DNA of 64,000 nt from Actinoallomurus liliacearum (GTDB taxonomy: Bacteria > Actinomycetota > Actinomycetes > Streptosporangiales > Streptosporangiaceae), in the NCBI RefSeq assembly GCF_039542035.1, contig NZ_BAABHJ010000023.1, forward strand, positions 434,001-498,000, in the 5' to 3' direction. Below are positions 52,619-61,587 of this stretch, in pieces (within the stretch, counting starts at the first letter, position 1; each line of letters begins with the position of its first letter). A program made the position numbers and the translations under genes. The notes beneath the pieces are model-generated. The model was not told the DNA's origin, made no database searches, and saw only the letters and a program-made list of their open reading frames with translations.

Positions 52619-53320
52619 ATGCTTGAGAGTCAGCGTCTAGCTCGGGTGACATTGCGACAAATGATTGAGTCGGGTAATGATAGTTCTCGCGTACTCAAAG
52701 CAAAACTTATCGCCCGCAGTGATGATGACAGGTCGGTTGTCGCAACAGCTAACGGGTTGGGGGAGCTCGTAACGCTCACGTTCGCTGAGCACGCCCTACG
52801 TCATCCGTCTACCCTCGGGCAGCGAACTACTTCAGCAATAATTCGAGCACGTGCAGCTGGACGTCAGTTCGGCGAAAAATTCGATGACTTGAAGTACCCT
52901 GTTCTCGGCTCCCTCCGGAATCTTGGAGAGATTGTCTTTGACTCCTCGATCTATGAAAATTTCGACAGGATCGATTACCCGGACGAGGGTACGAGAAACA
53001 CTATCGCTGAGTGTGCAGAGGTCCTTCGATCTATGACGCTTTCCGTAGAAGCCTTCGAGGATAGGCTTGTGCGGAGCGTAATTGGATCAGAGTTGGGGTA
53101 CGTTGCGATTAACCTCGCGGACACTAAATTGATAGTAAGTTTCGAGATGATTAGGGCGACAGGAATCAGCAACCAAAGGTTTGCGGAGCGAGTTGTCGAC
53201 GCGTTCCGTTCGGCGCAATTGGAGGCTCAGAGACTTCGACTGCAGTCGCTGCGAGACTTTTCCCTATGGTGGCGACGTCAGGCGCCGAACACGGAGATTA
53301 TAGGGGATAATGATGTCTGA
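52619..53320 (+). CDS. YbaB/EbfC-domain protein (T7SS-associated)
   Basis: 233 residues. Residues ~24-90 match the YbaB/EbfC-like fold (VVATANGLGELVTLTFAEHAL ... AIIRARAAGRQF), the small nucleoid-associated domain also found in type VII secretion gene clusters. The rest is helical and charged. The DNA here is noticeably less GC-rich than around it, with codons such as AAT, TTT and ATT used freely. ATG 52619 has GAGG upstream. It overlaps the next gene by 11 bases. Confidence 0.6.
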   Translation: MLESQRLARVTLRQMIESGNDSSRVLKAKLIARSDDDRSVVATANGLGELVTLTFAEHALRHPSTLGQRTTSAIIRARAAGRQFGEKFDDLKYPVLGSLRNLGEIVFDSSIYENFDRIDYPDEGTRNTIAECAEVLRSMTLSVEAFEDRLVRSVIGSELGYVAINLADTKLIVSFEMIRATGISNQRFAERVVDAFRSAQLEAQRLRLQSLRDFSLWWRRQAPNTEIIGDNDV

Positions 53321-53693
53321 TAGTTTCAAGGTTCAGCGCCATGAGCTTAAAAAGCATGCAGTCGCCTTGGATAAGATTCGGGAGCGGTGGACCACCGATA
53401 TACCGGCCTCTCTGAATGATCTCTACACGGACGGCGACGAGTACACTATCGCGGGAGACGACTTCGTTTCCTCGCTTCTCTCCTTGAGGGATCGGTATTC
53501 GAACACTCTGATACCCGGTATTGCTGTCCTAATGGCAGAGGTTGTCTCGGCGCTTCAGTCGGTCGCGAAAAACTACGGCGATGCCGAAGCGGCATCTACT
53601 GTGTCGCGGCAAGGTGAAAGAATTCCGACACATCAAATACCTGGCGATCCGAGCGATATCGGGAACATTCTCGGTGGTAGCGTAAGGAGCTGA
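53310..53693 (+). CDS. Small hypothetical ESX-island protein
   Basis: 127 residues, helical by composition (KVQRHELKKHAVALDKIRERWTTD, then RYSNTLIPGIAVLMAEVVSALQSVAKNYGDAEAAS), with a coiled-coil-like last helix and a polar C-terminus. No W-x-G motif. It fits the size and pattern of ESX-type secretion substrates or partners, without a defined family. ATG 53310 (a second ATG follows at 53313) has GGGG upstream and overlaps the previous stop. Confidence 0.5.
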   Translation: MMSDSFKVQRHELKKHAVALDKIRERWTTDIPASLNDLYTDGDEYTIAGDDFVSSLLSLRDRYSNTLIPGIAVLMAEVVSALQSVAKNYGDAEAASTVSRQGERIPTHQIPGDPSDIGNILGGSVRS

Positions 53694-53694
53694 T

Positions 53695-54375
53695 ATGGCG
53701 GATACCTTTCCTGGGCCGGTTAGTATGGCAATCTCTCTAGCTTATAGAATAGACCCTTCGGTCGGTAAGGCCGTCGAACAAACGCTTAAAGGCTACTGGG
53801 GCGATCCGCCGGCAATCCGTGAGCATGCTCAGCAATGGACAGCGCTAGCGGTCGATATCGAAAACTCCAGAGGAGAGATCGAGCGGGAAGTGTCCAGGAT
53901 CGGCCAGCATTGGGAAGGTCCGGCGAAGGACGCTTATGTGAATTGGATGAAGTCACTTAATGAAGAGTCGATATCCGTTCTGGGTAAACAATGTAGAGCG
54001 GTCTCTGGCATTATTACTTCAGTGGCAGGTGATGTTAGTGCGATGAATGGTGAAATAACTAAGCTCTGTAGCTGGTTTGTCGGTATCGTAATTGGCATAC
54101 TTTTTAAGAGTGCGGCAGCAAAGGTGGCGGCGGCTGCAGCGGCCACCGGGTTCCTTGATAAACTTTCAGAACTTAACAATTCTTACGTTCACAAGTTGGA
54201 GCCGAGGACTGCGGAGATCGATCAGATAATTACTGAAATAGATCACGGGATCATTGGTAGAATGGTTCAGCATGGGCCGGACATGAACCATCCATTTCCG
54301 CATCAAAGTCGAGAGTTCGCTGATTCCTATAAGTGGAATGTGATCGGGGACTGGCGTAAGTGGCGCTATAGCTGA
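53695..54375 (+). CDS. WXG100-like protein with internal hydrophobic region
   Basis: 226 residues. An N-terminal helix pair holds the WxG turn HWEGPAKDAYVNW near residue 75. A hydrophobic stretch near residues 128-160 (SWFVGIVIGILF and KVAAAAAATGFL) could insert into a membrane or be a pore-like segment. The C-terminal part is charged (EPRTAEIDQIITEIDHGIIGRM) with a final aromatic tail. An ESX-type effector or channel-like protein is possible, which is inference. AT-rich codons. ATG 53695 follows the previous stop by one base. Confidence 0.55.
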   Translation: MADTFPGPVSMAISLAYRIDPSVGKAVEQTLKGYWGDPPAIREHAQQWTALAVDIENSRGEIEREVSRIGQHWEGPAKDAYVNWMKSLNEESISVLGKQCRAVSGIITSVAGDVSAMNGEITKLCSWFVGIVIGILFKSAAAKVAAAAAATGFLDKLSELNNSYVHKLEPRTAEIDQIITEIDHGIIGRMVQHGPDMNHPFPHQSREFADSYKWNVIGDWRKWRYS

Positions 54376-54419
54376 TTCTTGATTATCTTGCTCGTTTTTG
54401 TATTGGGTGGCTGGTGACA

Positions 54420-54827
54420 ATGGCTTCGAAGAGGGTAATTATTAAGGCCACCATTGGTTGGCGAGGTGTGGTCGGTGCAACATTGCTGTGGGTTGCATGT
54501 AGTGCCAGTGTGTCACTTGTAGGTGAGAGTAAGGCTCGAATTGCTATGTATTCCGCTGTCTATGTGATCGGACTTGGTGGCCTTTTTATTGCAGGTATTG
54601 TTTGGCGTGTCGAACTGGACGATGAGAAAATAGTGCTACGCAGCTGGCGGACTAGGTCGGTGGCGCGAGCAATGATAGAGCGAGTGGAAATTCGTCAGTC
54701 TTTTATGGGGCGCCGCGTTGTTTTGATATGTAAGGGGGAAGGCGTTATCAAGCTTCCTGTTCCGTGGCGTTCGGATCCTAATTGGTCTGATATCGTGCAG
54801 CAAATAGAGTCTTGGCAGATGAGTTAG
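54420..54827 (+). CDS. Membrane protein with PH-like C-terminal domain
   Basis: 135 residues (two more if GTG 54414 is used). Two hydrophobic helices (VVGATLLWVACSASVSLV and YSAVYVIGLGGLFIAGIVW) are followed by VELDDEKIVLRSWRTRSVARAMIERVEIRQSFMGRRVVLICKG, the strand pattern of bacterial PH-like domains. Probably sits in the cytoplasmic membrane with the domain inside. AT-rich codon use like its neighbours. It ends the plus-strand run of the island. Confidence 0.6.
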   Translation: MASKRVIIKATIGWRGVVGATLLWVACSASVSLVGESKARIAMYSAVYVIGLGGLFIAGIVWRVELDDEKIVLRSWRTRSVARAMIERVEIRQSFMGRRVVLICKGEGVIKLPVPWRSDPNWSDIVQQIESWQMS

Positions 54828-54936
54828 GGAGAATCGCTACTCTATCGTTATTTGGCATGAGTGACGAGGTGTGCCTGACCCATATTCGCCGAGGAGGACT
54901 CGGGGTATCAGACGGCAGGTTTAACAGTCGCTCTTG

Positions 54937-55302
54937 TCATCGAGTATCCGATCGGTGGGGAGATTGGAAGCTCCCGAGGGTCGTCAGGCGGCGCTCTTCA
55001 ACGGTTAGTTTCAACGCGCCCTTAGGCATAAAGACCTTCCAAATTTGGAGGGCATTACCGGACGGCTCGACGCATACAGAGAGTTGCGAGTCGTGGGCTA
55101 CGATTATTTCTTGCGGAGGGCTACCACTCCAGTCCACACGCGCCCGTATCAAATGCCTTCCTGGTAGGACATCGAGGGACAACTCTTCGCCGGGCCGCAA
55201 CTTGCCCTGCGGGCGTCCGTCCACGTCGATGACGTACGACCGAAAGACGTCGCGAAAGCGCCATCTGGGGCGCTGGAAGAAAATTTTTGAGTAGTTACTC
55301 AC
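54937..55302 (-). CDS. Hypothetical protein with small beta-rich domain
   Basis: 121 residues. YVIDVDGRPQGKLRPGEELSLDVLPGRHLIRARVDW resembles a PEGA-like or short Ig-like beta domain, followed by PPQEIIVAHDSQLSVCVEPSG. The start is a basic, aromatic stretch (YSKIFFQRPRWRFRDVFRSYV). No family is named. It faces the plus-strand genes and shares the AT-rich composition in part. ATG 55302. Confidence that it is a real gene is moderate. Confidence 0.5.
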   Translation of the reverse strand: MSNYSKIFFQRPRWRFRDVFRSYVIDVDGRPQGKLRPGEELSLDVLPGRHLIRARVDWSGSPPQEIIVAHDSQLSVCVEPSGNALQIWKVFMPKGALKLTVEERRLTTLGSFQSPHRSDTR

Positions 55303-55405
55303 GACCCAACGCTCTCATCATCGTACACGGTAGTCTATAAGTAATCCCCAGGAAGAAGTGTTTAGTTCTCTCCGCGGGGGCGCGGCAGAACGTCGGGAGC
55401 GGCTC

Positions 55406-56044
55406 CTACTGCGCGAGTCCGGTGATCGAGCGGGTCAATTCCGTGGCGGCCCGCCAGGCTCGGCGGTTTTCCTCCGAGACGGAACGCGGAGCCGGGTCGG
55501 GGATGTCCGCGCTGACCTCCATCATGACGTTGCGAATTCGAAGTCGGATCCAACTGGCACCGCCCGTCTCCGCTCGCAGTGCTTCATCGCCTAGTTTGGC
55601 AGGAGCCCACTCAGGGCCCAAGACCTTCCTGTACAAGGCGAAATCCCTGCTGGTGAACTTCGTCGCGTCCTCGGTCGGAGTCGGGTGATGCACTTGCACG
55701 TAGACGGCCAGCAGTTCAGTGTCCTGTAGGCGCTTATGCGGGGTGTTGTGCAGGTAGCAGGCCCACCGGTCAATGTACTCGTTGGCCTTGTCCTTCTTGC
55801 AGTCCGAACCGTGGTACGCATCGAACCGCAACTCTTTGCGCAGGGCCGAGCTGAACAGCGTCCGGGGATCCGGGACCGACCGAATCTCGCCCGGCCGAAA
55901 GACTGGAGACGGCGACGATCCGGAGCCGGCCGATGCGGTTGAGTTGACGCTCGGCGATGTGTCCCCGTGAGAATTGGTCGCGCACCCACCGGCCGCGATC
56001 AGGAGCGTGGCGCTCAACACGATACGGACGCACCGACGCATCAT
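55406..56044 (-). CDS. Hypothetical secreted lipoprotein
   Basis: 212 residues. Lipoprotein signal peptide MMRRCVRIVLSATLLIAAGGC with a lipobox cysteine at 21, then a Ser/Thr/Gly-rich linker and a ~150-residue globular domain with two further cysteines (GSDCKKDKANEY and DRWACYLHN), likely a disulfide. It resembles actinobacterial lipoproteins of unknown function; the sequence region RTLFSSALRKELRFD starts the conserved part. ATG 56044 or the second ATG. Confidence 0.72.
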   Translation of the reverse strand: MMRRCVRIVLSATLLIAAGGCATNSHGDTSPSVNSTASAGSGSSPSPVFRPGEIRSVPDPRTLFSSALRKELRFDAYHGSDCKKDKANEYIDRWACYLHNTPHKRLQDTELLAVYVQVHHPTPTEDATKFTSRDFALYRKVLGPEWAPAKLGDEALRAETGGASWIRLRIRNVMMEVSADIPDPAPRSVSEENRRAWRAATELTRSITGLAQ

Positions 56045-56421
56045 GGCGATCCCTTCCCCCGGAGTCGTAGACCTGGCGGCCGTACGGGTTACCCGTCGAA
56101 ACGCCTTTCTGTATCGACATCATACGGACTCTTTTGCTTCGGTGAGCGTTGTTACCGCTTTGGAACGTCGTCGTCGCAATGGCCCACGCCGTTGAGAAGA
56201 AGGGCGCCTGGGTATAAGCGGCACGTACGGCGGTTGATGCGGCTTGGGCTGCTTGGCGGCCGTGCACTTCCGTTGACCTGGATAGTACGGCCGGTGGTTG
56301 ATGGTCGTCAGTCCTTATTCGGGCGACGGCCGTCGACGGCGATCATTCTCTTGACGGTTGGGTTGCCTTGCAAGATCATCCGGTGATATCGGGGTGGCAG
56401 GAATGATCGCGGGGTGGTGTT
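56045..56421. other. Intergenic region between two lipoprotein genes
   Basis: No gene or recognisable element was seen. The genes on either side are divergent, so promoters for both are expected here; none could be assigned by eye. Confidence 0.4.
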
Positions 56422-56946
56422 GTGGCCGGGCGGAGGTTCGTTGCCGGGCTCGGCCTCGGGGCCGTGGCGATCGGCGTCGTTCTCGGTGGCTGTGGGGACA
56501 AGTACGAGCGGACGACCGTGTCGGATCCCTGTAAGTTGCTCGATCGGTCGCTCGTGCGGCAGTTGACCGGTGAGGGCCGGGGGGCGGGTGACTCATCAGG
56601 CGGCGGTGCCTGGGGATGCCGGTGGAGCGCCGAGCAGGATGTCGCGCTCTCTCTCGATCTTCATGTCTTCAAGTCACGGCACTACCGCCAGGACGTTCGT
56701 ACCGCACGGCGTACGTACGACGGGATGGTCCGGCCGGAGGTCGGGAACACCAGGTTCACCCCGATCAAGAACGTCGACGGGTTGGCGTGCTGGCGGGAGG
56801 ACGCGCGGGGGATGGAGGTCTTCGTCCGCCGGTACGAGGTGGTGGCGCGGATCTCCTACTCGGGGAACCGGCCGGCGGCGCGGCGGCACGTCAACAGTCC
56901 GGAGATCGCACGGTTGCTCGCCGAGAATCTGATGCATCACCTGTGA
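56422..56946 (+). CDS. DUF3558-like lipoprotein
   Basis: 174 residues. Signal peptide with lipobox GRRFVAGLGLGAVAIGVVLGGC, then a conserved Cys-containing start (SDPCKLLDRSLVRQLTGEG) and WGCRWSAEQDVALSLDLHVFKS, as in DUF3558 lipoproteins that are frequent in actinobacteria. The function is unknown. GTG 56422 start. It lies at the far end of the ESX-like island but is separated from it by the convergent/divergent lipoprotein, so co-function is speculative. Confidence 0.75.
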   Translation: MAGRRFVAGLGLGAVAIGVVLGGCGDKYERTTVSDPCKLLDRSLVRQLTGEGRGAGDSSGGGAWGCRWSAEQDVALSLDLHVFKSRHYRQDVRTARRTYDGMVRPEVGNTRFTPIKNVDGLACWREDARGMEVFVRRYEVVARISYSGNRPAARRHVNSPEIARLLAENLMHHL

Positions 56947-57180
56947 CCGCAGGGGCCCCTGCGGTCCCGAAGACCGGCGGACCGCCCGCTGCCGACGGAG
57001 TTCGTATGGGGAGCTCCGCGGCGGTGCGGCGGGGCGTGGCGGCGTATTGGAGCGCGGGGCTTACCGTCCTGTCGCTAAGCTGATACCCGGGCGCCGTGGC
57101 CAGACTCGCAGGTCGGCCGCAGGCGCCGTACCTCATATACGCGGAGAACCCGCCGACCGCCAGCCGGATGGAGATCACTC

Positions 57181-58569
57181 ATGGCCCGTCGTTCCGAATT
57201 GATGGAGACCATCGTCAACCTCAGCAAGCGCCGAGGCCTGGTCTTTCCGTCGAGCGAGATCTACGGCGGACTCCGTGCGTCCTGGGACTACGGCCCGCTC
57301 GGCGTCGAGCTGAAGAACAACGTCAAGCGCCAGTGGTGGAAGTCCATGGTGCAGGGCCGCGACGACGTCGTCGGCCTCGACTCCTCGGTGATCCTCGCCC
57401 GTGAGGTGTGGGAGGCCAGCGGCCACATCAAGGAGTTCGTCGACCCGCTGACCGAATGTCAGTCCTGCCACAAGCGGTACCGCGCCGACCACCTGATCGA
57501 GGCGTACGAGGAGAAGCACGGCAAGGCGCCGGAGAACGGCCTGGCCGGCCTCGTCTGCCCCAACTGCGGCACGCGCGGCGCGTTCACCGAGCCGCGGATG
57601 TTCAACGGCCTGCTCAAGACCTACCTCGGTCCGGTCGAGGACGAGTCCGGCCTGGCGTACCTGCGGCCGGAGACCGCGCAGGGCATCTTCATCAACTATG
57701 CCGCCGTGCAGCAGGCGGCCCGGCGCAAGCCGCCGTTCGGCATCGGCCAGATCGGCAAGTCGTTCCGGAATGAGATCACGCCGGGCAACTTCATCTTCCG
57801 TACGCGCGAGTTCGAGCAGATGGAGATGGAGTTCTTCGTCGAGCCGGGCACGGACGAGGAGTGGCACCAGTACTGGATCGACACCCGGCTCCAGTGGTAC
57901 GTCGACCTCGGCATCTCCAAGGAGAACCTCCGGCTCTTCGAGCACCCGAAGGACAAGCTGTCCCACTACTCGAAGCGGACCGTGGACGTGGAGTACCGCT
58001 TCAACTTCCAGGGCAGCGAGTGGGGTGAGCTCGAGGGCATCGCGAACCGCACGAACTACGACCTGTCCACGCACGCCAAGCACTCCGGTCAGGACCTGTC
58101 GTACTACGACCAGGACAAGGAGCAGCGCTACGTCCCGTTCGTCATCGAGCCGGCGGCCGGTGTCGACCGGTGCGTGCTGACGTTCATGATGGACGCCTAC
58201 AACGAGGACGAGGCGCCGAACGCCAAGGGCAAGATGGAGAAGCGCACGGTCATGCGCCTGGACCACCGGCTCGCGCCGGTCAAGGTCGCGGTGCTGCCGC
58301 TGTCGCGCAACGCCGACCTGTCGCCCAAGGCGAAGGACCTCGCCGCGCAGCTGCGCCGCAACTGGAACGTCGAGTTCGACGACGCCGGCGCGATCGGCCG
58401 TCGCTACCGCCGCCAGGACGAGATCGGCACCCCGTACTGCGTGACCGTCGACTTCGACACCCTCGAGGACAACGCGGTGACCATCCGGGAGCGGGACTCG
58501 ATGGCCCAGGAGCGCATCGGCCTCGACCAGGTCGAGGCGTTCCTCGCCACCCGCCTGCTCGGCTGCTGA
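57181..58569 (+). CDS. glyS: Glycyl-tRNA synthetase (class II, dimeric)
   Basis: 462 residues, the alpha2-type glycyl-tRNA synthetase of actinobacteria. Opens MARRSELMETIVNLSKRRG and SSEIYGGLRASWDYGPLG (motif 1 zone); zinc-binding CQSCHKRY ... CPNCGTRG; motif 2 FRNEITPGNFIFRTREFEQMEMEFF; motif 3 zone around GVDRCVLTFMMDAY; and the C-terminal anticodon-binding domain. It charges tRNA-Gly. ATG 57181. A long perfect hairpin terminator follows the stop. Confidence 0.96.
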   Translation: MARRSELMETIVNLSKRRGLVFPSSEIYGGLRASWDYGPLGVELKNNVKRQWWKSMVQGRDDVVGLDSSVILAREVWEASGHIKEFVDPLTECQSCHKRYRADHLIEAYEEKHGKAPENGLAGLVCPNCGTRGAFTEPRMFNGLLKTYLGPVEDESGLAYLRPETAQGIFINYAAVQQAARRKPPFGIGQIGKSFRNEITPGNFIFRTREFEQMEMEFFVEPGTDEEWHQYWIDTRLQWYVDLGISKENLRLFEHPKDKLSHYSKRTVDVEYRFNFQGSEWGELEGIANRTNYDLSTHAKHSGQDLSYYDQDKEQRYVPFVIEPAAGVDRCVLTFMMDAYNEDEAPNAKGKMEKRTVMRLDHRLAPVKVAVLPLSRNADLSPKAKDLAAQLRRNWNVEFDDAGAIGRRYRRQDEIGTPYCVTVDFDTLEDNAVTIRERDSMAQERIGLDQVEAFLATRLLGC

Positions 58570-58590
58570 CGAACGAGGCCGAAGATTCAC

Positions 58591-58635
58591 GATCTACGCC
58601 GGTGACCGTCCCCGGGGCGGTCACCGGCGTAGATC
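58591..58635. terminator. Perfect 18-bp stem between glyS and the MHS gene
   Basis: Left arm 58591-58608 and right arm 58618-58635 are perfectly complementary over 18 bp around a 9-base loop (TCCCCGGGG). It serves both convergent genes. Confidence 0.92.
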
Positions 58636-58638
58636 GTT

Positions 58639-59982
58639 TCAGGCCGAGACGGGTTCGGTGCCCGAAGGCTCCTCGCGTACGGTGTCGCGGCCGAGGGGCA
58701 GGTGGCGGGTCTCGCGGAAGGCCAGCAGTACGACCAGCGTGGAGACCACGGCGATGGACATCAGGTACACGCCCGGGGCGAGGGAGCTGCCCGTGGCCGA
58801 GACCAGCCCGGTCGCCACGAACGGTGCCGTGCCGCCGCAGAGCACGTACGCCGCGGTGTAGCCGATCGCCGATCCGCTGGCCCGCAGCCGGGCGGGGAAC
58901 ATCTCCACCAGCGCCGGGACGTTCGAGCTGCCGATCACCGCGACCAGCACGGCGAGTAGGGACGTGCCGATGACCGCCCCGGCGAAGCCGGTCTTCATCA
59001 GCCAGAACGCCGGAAGCGGCGCGACCACGAACCCGGCGCAGGCGACCAGCAGCAGCGGCTTGCGGCCGTACCGGTCACTGGCCGAGGCCGCGAACGGGCA
59101 GACGACGCTGTAGGCCAGCATCGACACGACGTTCGTCAGCTGAGCCTCGCTCTTGGAGTAGCCGAGCTCCTCCGACATGTACGCGATCATGTAGCTGCTC
59201 ATCAGGTAGTACCCGATCGCGTTCGTGATGCTGTACCCGAACAAGGTGGCGATCTGCCGGCCGCACTTCCGTACGGCGTCGCGCAGCGGAGTCTGCGCGA
59301 TGTCGTCCTTCCGCTCCAGCGCCCGGAACACCGGCGTGTCCTCGACGCGGGACCGCAGGTACAGGCCGATCAGGCCGAGCGGCGCGGCCAGGAGGAAGGG
59401 GATCCGCCACCCCCAGCTCTGCAGCGCGGGCGTGCTCAGCGTGGAGGTGAGCAGGAAACCGAGGCCGGAGCCCGCCACGCTGGCCAGCCCGACGGTGACC
59501 GGGACGGCCGACGCGAACCGGGCGCGCCGGCCCTCGGGCGCGTACTCCATGATGAACGCCGACGCGCCGGTGTACTCGCCGCCGGTGGAGAAACCCTGCA
59601 CGCAGCGCAGCAGGAACAACAGGATCGGCGCCGCGACGCCGATCATCGCGTACGTCGGCAGCAGCCCCACGAGGAACGTCGCGCCGCTCATCGCCAGGAC
59701 CGTCAGCGCCAGCATCCGGTTGCGGCCGATCCGGTCGCCGTACCGCCCGAAGAACGCGGCGCCCAGCGGGCGGGCGACGAATCCGCCCGCGAAGATCGCC
59801 CACGTGGCCAGCAGCGCCGCGGTCCGGTCGTACGTGGGGAAGAACCGTCCGGCGATCGTCGCGGACATCACGGCGTAGGCGGCCGAGTCGAACCACTCGA
59901 CGAAGTTGCCGATCGCGGAGGACAGGATGACCGTACGGCGGACCGTGCGCGGGTCCGCCGGGGGAGCGGGGGTCGCGGTCAT
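58639..59982 (-). CDS. MHS-family MFS transporter (metabolite:H+ symporter)
   Basis: 447 residues with 12 predicted helices. VILSSAIGNFVEWFDSAAYAVM at the start and ARPLGAAFFGRYGDRIGRNR (motif A-like) are characteristic of the MHS/ProP family, along with LLRCVQGFSTGGEYTGASAFIMEYAPEGRR. It imports an organic acid or aromatic compound by proton symport. ATG 59982 has GAGGAG at the right distance; an upstream ATG 59997 overlaps the acyl-CoA synthetase stop (ATGA) and is possible. It is the last gene of the operon beginning at the enoyl-CoA hydratase. Confidence 0.87.
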   Translation of the reverse strand: MTATPAPPADPRTVRRTVILSSAIGNFVEWFDSAAYAVMSATIAGRFFPTYDRTAALLATWAIFAGGFVARPLGAAFFGRYGDRIGRNRMLALTVLAMSGATFLVGLLPTYAMIGVAAPILLFLLRCVQGFSTGGEYTGASAFIMEYAPEGRRARFASAVPVTVGLASVAGSGLGFLLTSTLSTPALQSWGWRIPFLLAAPLGLIGLYLRSRVEDTPVFRALERKDDIAQTPLRDAVRKCGRQIATLFGYSITNAIGYYLMSSYMIAYMSEELGYSKSEAQLTNVVSMLAYSVVCPFAASASDRYGRKPLLLVACAGFVVAPLPAFWLMKTGFAGAVIGTSLLAVLVAVIGSSNVPALVEMFPARLRASGSAIGYTAAYVLCGGTAPFVATGLVSATGSSLAPGVYLMSIAVVSTLVVLLAFRETRHLPLGRDTVREEPSGTEPVSA

Positions 59983-59993
59983 GGGCATTCTCC

Positions 59994-61559
59994 TCATCCG
60001 TTGCCGGGGCGGGGACCGGCGTCGCGCTGACGCAGTTCGGCGCGCCGGATCTTCCCGGTCGCCGAGCGGGGCAGGTCGGCGACGAACTCCACGAGCCGCG
60101 GATAGGCGAACCGCGAGTGCGTGGCCTTGGCGTATTCACTGATCTGCCGGGCGAGTTCCTCGCTCGGCCGGTGGCCCGGCGTGAGCTGCACCCAGGCCTT
60201 CACGACCTGGCCGCGCACCGGATCGGGTACACCGACGACGCCGACGTCCCGCACCGCGGGGTGGGCACGCAGCGCCTCTTCGACCTCGTACGGACCGACC
60301 CGGTAACCCGACGTCTTGATCACGTCGTCGGTGCGGCCGAGGAACCAGTAGTAGCCGTCCTCGTCGACGACCGCCTGGTCCTTGGTGTGGAACCACGCGC
60401 CGCCGAAGACCTCGGCGGACGCCTCCGGCCGGTTCCAGTATCCCAGGGGGAACTGCGGGTTGCTGCGGGCCCGCAGGCAGATCTCCCCGGCCTCCCCGGC
60501 GGGTACCGGTCGTTCGTCCTCGTCCAGCAGTGCGACGTCCCAGCCGGGCAGGGGACGGCCCATCGAGCCTTCCTTGACCGGAACGCCGGGGAAGTTGCCG
60601 ATGAGCGGGTACGACTCGGTCGATCCGTAGTAGTCCAGCGGGGTGACGCCGAACTGATCCCGGAACCAGGAGATCAGATCCACGGTGAGCGGCTCGTTCG
60701 AACAGCAGACCACCCGCAGCGACTGCGGGTGACGCCGCCCGGCGTCGGGCACGTCGGCCCGCATCTTGCGCAGGAACGTCGGGCTGACCAGCGCGGTGGT
60801 GACCTTGTTCCGGGACATGGCGGCCAGCAGGCCGGCCGGGTCGAAGCCCCCGGCCGGACGGTAGACCAGGTGGGTCGCGCCCGCCCGCAGCGGGCCCATG
60901 AGCTTGGCCATCGACCAGGCCCAGTCGCCGGCGCCGTAGAAGACGTCGCCCGGCCGCAGCTCGTGGCAGTAACGGAACTCGTTGTGGCCGAGCAGCGTGC
61001 GATGCGCGTGCACGATCCCCTTGGCCGCCCCGGTGGTACCGGACGTGTAGAAGATCAACGCCGGATCGTCGGCGGCGGTGTCGACGTCGTCGAAGGCCGG
61101 GGGCAGCGCCTCGATCGCCGGGTCGTCCACGTCGACCACCGCGCCGCCGAAGTCACCGGCGCGGTGCACCGCGCCCGACTCGGTGATCAGTACGCCGGTG
61201 CCCGAGTCGGCGAGCCGGTAACGGATCGGCTCGTCGGCCCACAGCAGCGACATCGTCACCAGGACGGCCCCGGTCCGGAGTACGCCGAGGTAGGTCGCCG
61301 GCGTGTCCGGTCGCTGCGGCAGCATGACGGCGACGCGGTCGCCGGGCCGTACGCCCAGGGCCCACAGGTGGGCGGCGACCCGCCGTGACCGGTCCTGCAC
61401 CTCGCCCCAGGTGACCTCCTGGCGCGCCCCCGTGTGGTCCTCATAGATCAGCGCGACGTTGCGGCGGTCGTGCCGGTCGGCGACGTCGACGGCCATGTTG
61501 TACCGTTCCGGCACCTCCCAGCGGTGTCCGTCCCGCATGCGGGTATATGTGTCATTCAT
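59994..61559 (-). CDS. AMP-forming acyl-CoA synthetase
   Basis: 521 residues of the ANL superfamily. P-loop-like motif YTSGTTGAAKGIVH near residue 170, YYGSTES (A5) near 315, FHTKDQAVVDEDGYYWFLGRTDDVIKTSGYRVGP (A7-A8) and the catalytic lysine in SATGKIRR. It activates a carboxylic acid to its CoA ester, and its similarity pattern is to benzoate/medium-chain types, but the substrate is not determined. Operon with an enoyl-CoA hydratase upstream and an MHS importer downstream suggests uptake and activation of one substrate. Confidence 0.87.
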   Translation of the reverse strand: MNDTYTRMRDGHRWEVPERYNMAVDVADRHDRRNVALIYEDHTGARQEVTWGEVQDRSRRVAAHLWALGVRPGDRVAVMLPQRPDTPATYLGVLRTGAVLVTMSLLWADEPIRYRLADSGTGVLITESGAVHRAGDFGGAVVDVDDPAIEALPPAFDDVDTAADDPALIFYTSGTTGAAKGIVHAHRTLLGHNEFRYCHELRPGDVFYGAGDWAWSMAKLMGPLRAGATHLVYRPAGGFDPAGLLAAMSRNKVTTALVSPTFLRKMRADVPDAGRRHPQSLRVVCCSNEPLTVDLISWFRDQFGVTPLDYYGSTESYPLIGNFPGVPVKEGSMGRPLPGWDVALLDEDERPVPAGEAGEICLRARSNPQFPLGYWNRPEASAEVFGGAWFHTKDQAVVDEDGYYWFLGRTDDVIKTSGYRVGPYEVEEALRAHPAVRDVGVVGVPDPVRGQVVKAWVQLTPGHRPSEELARQISEYAKATHSRFAYPRLVEFVADLPRSATGKIRRAELRQRDAGPRPGNG

Positions 61560-61587
61560 CGGTGACGCTCCAAAAGGTCGGTGGCGG

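Noticed and set aside
57000..57180. T-box or riboswitch upstream of glyS
   Set aside because: I could not identify the antiterminator core or a specifier loop; nothing beyond ordinary sequence is visible.
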